Assembly: GCA_013298245.1 (NCBI GenBank)
Contig: JAAFHD010000203.1
Coordinates: 1 to 6,739 of the forward strand
Reading direction: 5' to 3'
Origin: Alphaproteobacteria bacterium
GTDB lineage: Bacteria; Pseudomonadota; Alphaproteobacteria; Acetobacterales; Acetobacteraceae
Length of the DNA: 6,739 nt
A program made the position numbers and the translations under genes. The notes beneath the pieces were generated by a model. It was not told the DNA's origin. It did not search any database and saw only the letters and a program-made list of their open reading frames with translations. Below, in pieces: positions 5,279-6,739 of this stretch (the first letter of the stretch is position 1; each line of letters begins with the position of its first letter).

Positions 5279-6739
5279 CCGTTGACCGCAGCCGCATACC
5301 CATCGCGCTGCGGGTCCGCACCACCTTCCAGCTTGCCATCCCACATCGTGATGCCGTGCACGGCGGCGAAGGCATAGCTGATCGGGTGGCGCTTCACGCG
5401 GTAGCCCATGCGCGCCAGCACTGCCTCTTCCCGCCGGGGGATGCGGTTGGAAATATCCAGCACATCGGAGGTTGCTGAAAACCGCGGCGCGCTGGCGGCT
5501 TCCTGCATGGTCATGCCCCAGTCCAGCAGGTTGATGATGGCCTGCGCGATGGCGATGCCGATCCAGGCACCACCTGGTGCGCCGAGTGTGGCCACCGGCC
5601 GCGCGCCATCGAGGATGATGGTGGGCGACATAGAGGAATAGCGCCGCTTGCCGGGCGCGATGGAACCCGCCCGCCCGGGCCGCGGATCATACCAGTTCAT
5701 CGCGCCATTCAGCATGAAGCCGCAGCCCGGCGGAATCACGCCCGATGGCAGGCCCAGCGTGTGCGTCAGCGACACCACCATGCCATCGCGATCCACGCAG
5801 GAAATGGTCGTGGTGTCGCGCGGTTCGGGCGCGCGGGTGATGGTGCTGCGCTCGCCGCGGCCGATGCGTTCGGCGCATTCCTCCGCGTAGCGATCGGAGA
5901 GCAGGCGCTCCAGCGGCACCGGCGTGAAATCGGGGTCGTGGACCAGTTCGTCCTTGTCGCGCCCGGCGATCAGCATGGCCTCCGCGATGGTCGCGATATA
6001 GGCGGCGCTGTTGTGGCCGAGTGCGGTCAGGTCGAACTGTTCCAGGCAGCGCAGCATTTGCGCGATGAAGACGCCGCCCGCCGGCGGCGGGGGCATGGCG
6101 ATGCGAAAGCCGCGATAGTTGATGTCCAGCGGCGCGTGGCGGCGCGGGCGGAAATTGGCCAGGTCATCGCGCGTCAGCAGGCCATCATGGGCGGCCATGT
6201 CGGCCGCGATGCCGGCGGCGATGTCACCACGATAAAAGGCGGCCGCACCGTCGCGCCCGATGGTGTCCAGCGCGGCGGCCAGCGCCAGGTTCTGCACGCG
6301 CTCGCCCAGGCGCTTTGGCGTGCCGTCCTCCCGGCAGTACAGCTTGCGGCCTTCATCGGTGAAGGCGAGTTTGCGCGCATAGGGCAGGCGGCCATAGGCG
6401 CGTTCATCCAGGTGGAACATCGCCGCCACATGCGGGCGGATCGCCCAACCGGCGCGCGCGATGCCGATGGCGGGGGCGAACAACTCGCCCCATGGCATGC
6501 GCCCGGCTTCGGTGTGCGCGGCCGAAAGGGCTGCCAGAATGCCCGGCACCGTCACCGCCTGGTGGCCCAGTTCATTGGCGTGATCGGACAGGATATAGCC
6601 ATAGCCATCGCCGCATTCGCCACTGAAGCGGGCGGCGAACATGTCGGGCCGTGCCGCGGCGGGTGCTGTGGACAGGCCGTCCCAGACCTCGTGCCGGCCG
6701 GTGGTGGCGTCATGGATGTGCAGCACGCCCAGGCCGCCG
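5275..6739 (-). CDS. Gamma-glutamyltransferase-family Ntn hydrolase (5' end cut off)
   Basis: About 487 codons are present. The frame is open to the right edge and lacks the N-terminus; its first residues, GGLGVLHIHDATTG, correspond to the Gly-rich segment normally 50-100 residues into the protein. The GTG at 6726 lies inside this conserved segment and is not the start. The fold is a self-processing Ntn hydrolase that cleaves before a threonine: the motif DTTTISCVDRDG places the new N-terminal Thr at 5814-5812, leaving a small subunit of about 179 residues, normal for the family. The supporting second Thr (THTL), SSMSPT, APGG and the terminal ADPQRDG are also present. However, the gamma-glutamyl-binding Arg, Asn, Gln and Asp of the E. 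coli enzyme are replaced, and the lid reads NGAMNWYDPRPG. It is probably an amide hydrolase or acylase-like member. Whether it is exported cannot be judged. Confidence 0.92.
   Translation of the reverse strand, partial: GGLGVLHIHDATTGRHEVWDGLSTAPAAARPDMFAARFSGECGDGYGYILSDHANELGHQAVTVPGILAALSAAHTEAGRMPWGELFAPAIGIARAGWAIRPHVAAMFHLDERAYGRLPYARKLAFTDEGRKLYCREDGTPKRLGERVQNLALAAALDTIGRDGAAAFYRGDIAAGIAADMAAHDGLLTRDDLANFRPRRHAPLDINYRGFRIAMPPPPAGGVFIAQMLRCLEQFDLTALGHNSAAYIATIAEAMLIAGRDKDELVHDPDFTPVPLERLLSDRYAEECAERIGRGERSTITRAPEPRDTTTISCVDRDGMVVSLTHTLGLPSGVIPPGCGFMLNGAMNWYDPRPGRAGSIAPGKRRYSSMSPTIILDGARPVATLGAPGGAWIGIAIAQAIINLLDWGMTMQEAASAPRFSATSDVLDISNRIPRREEAVLARMGYRVKRHPISYAFAAVHGITMWDGKLEGGADPQRDGYAAAVNG

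Overview
The window is GC-rich (about two thirds G+C by eye), densely coded DNA with almost no intergenic space. It most resembles an alphaproteobacterium of the Acetobacteraceae (Roseomonas-like). That placement is inference. It rests on base composition, Bug/TctC-type and family 5 substrate-binding proteins with Tat-like leaders, and a phosphorylase resembling the hopanoid enzyme HpnG. There are seven protein genes, two of them cut by the window ends. I see no RNA gene, mobile element or CRISPR array.

Left arm (1-2637, minus strand). Four genes read leftwards as one likely operon: a small AtzG-like (DUF4089-type) protein; an amidase-signature hydrolase; an HpnG-like nucleoside phosphorylase; and, after a 56-base gap, the N-terminal part of a Bug/TctC periplasmic binding protein. 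The first three are linked by 4-base stop/start overlaps (ATGA, then TTGA). The 56-base gap carries a 9-bp inverted repeat whose right arm includes the Shine-Dalgarno sequence of the Bug gene.

Middle (2667-5278, plus strand). Diverging from a short intergenic region are a family 5 (peptide/nickel/opine-type) ABC substrate-binding protein and a phosphotriesterase-family metallohydrolase, joined by a TGATG stop/start overlap.

Right arm (5275-6739, minus strand). A gamma-glutamyltransferase-family Ntn hydrolase converges on the metallohydrolase, and the two stop codons share a CTAG. It keeps the catalytic threonine but lacks several residues that hold the gamma-glutamyl group in the E. coli enzyme, so 'gamma-glutamyltransferase' is probably the wrong activity.

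Taken together, the locus looks like an accessory scavenging or catabolic module: two periplasmic binding proteins of different transporter classes, plus three hydrolases for amide, ester or lactone-type bonds (amidase, phosphotriesterase-like, GGT-like). No transporter membrane subunit, ATPase or regulator lies in the window. The substrate cannot be read from the sequence, and the idea of a joint pathway is inference from gene order.
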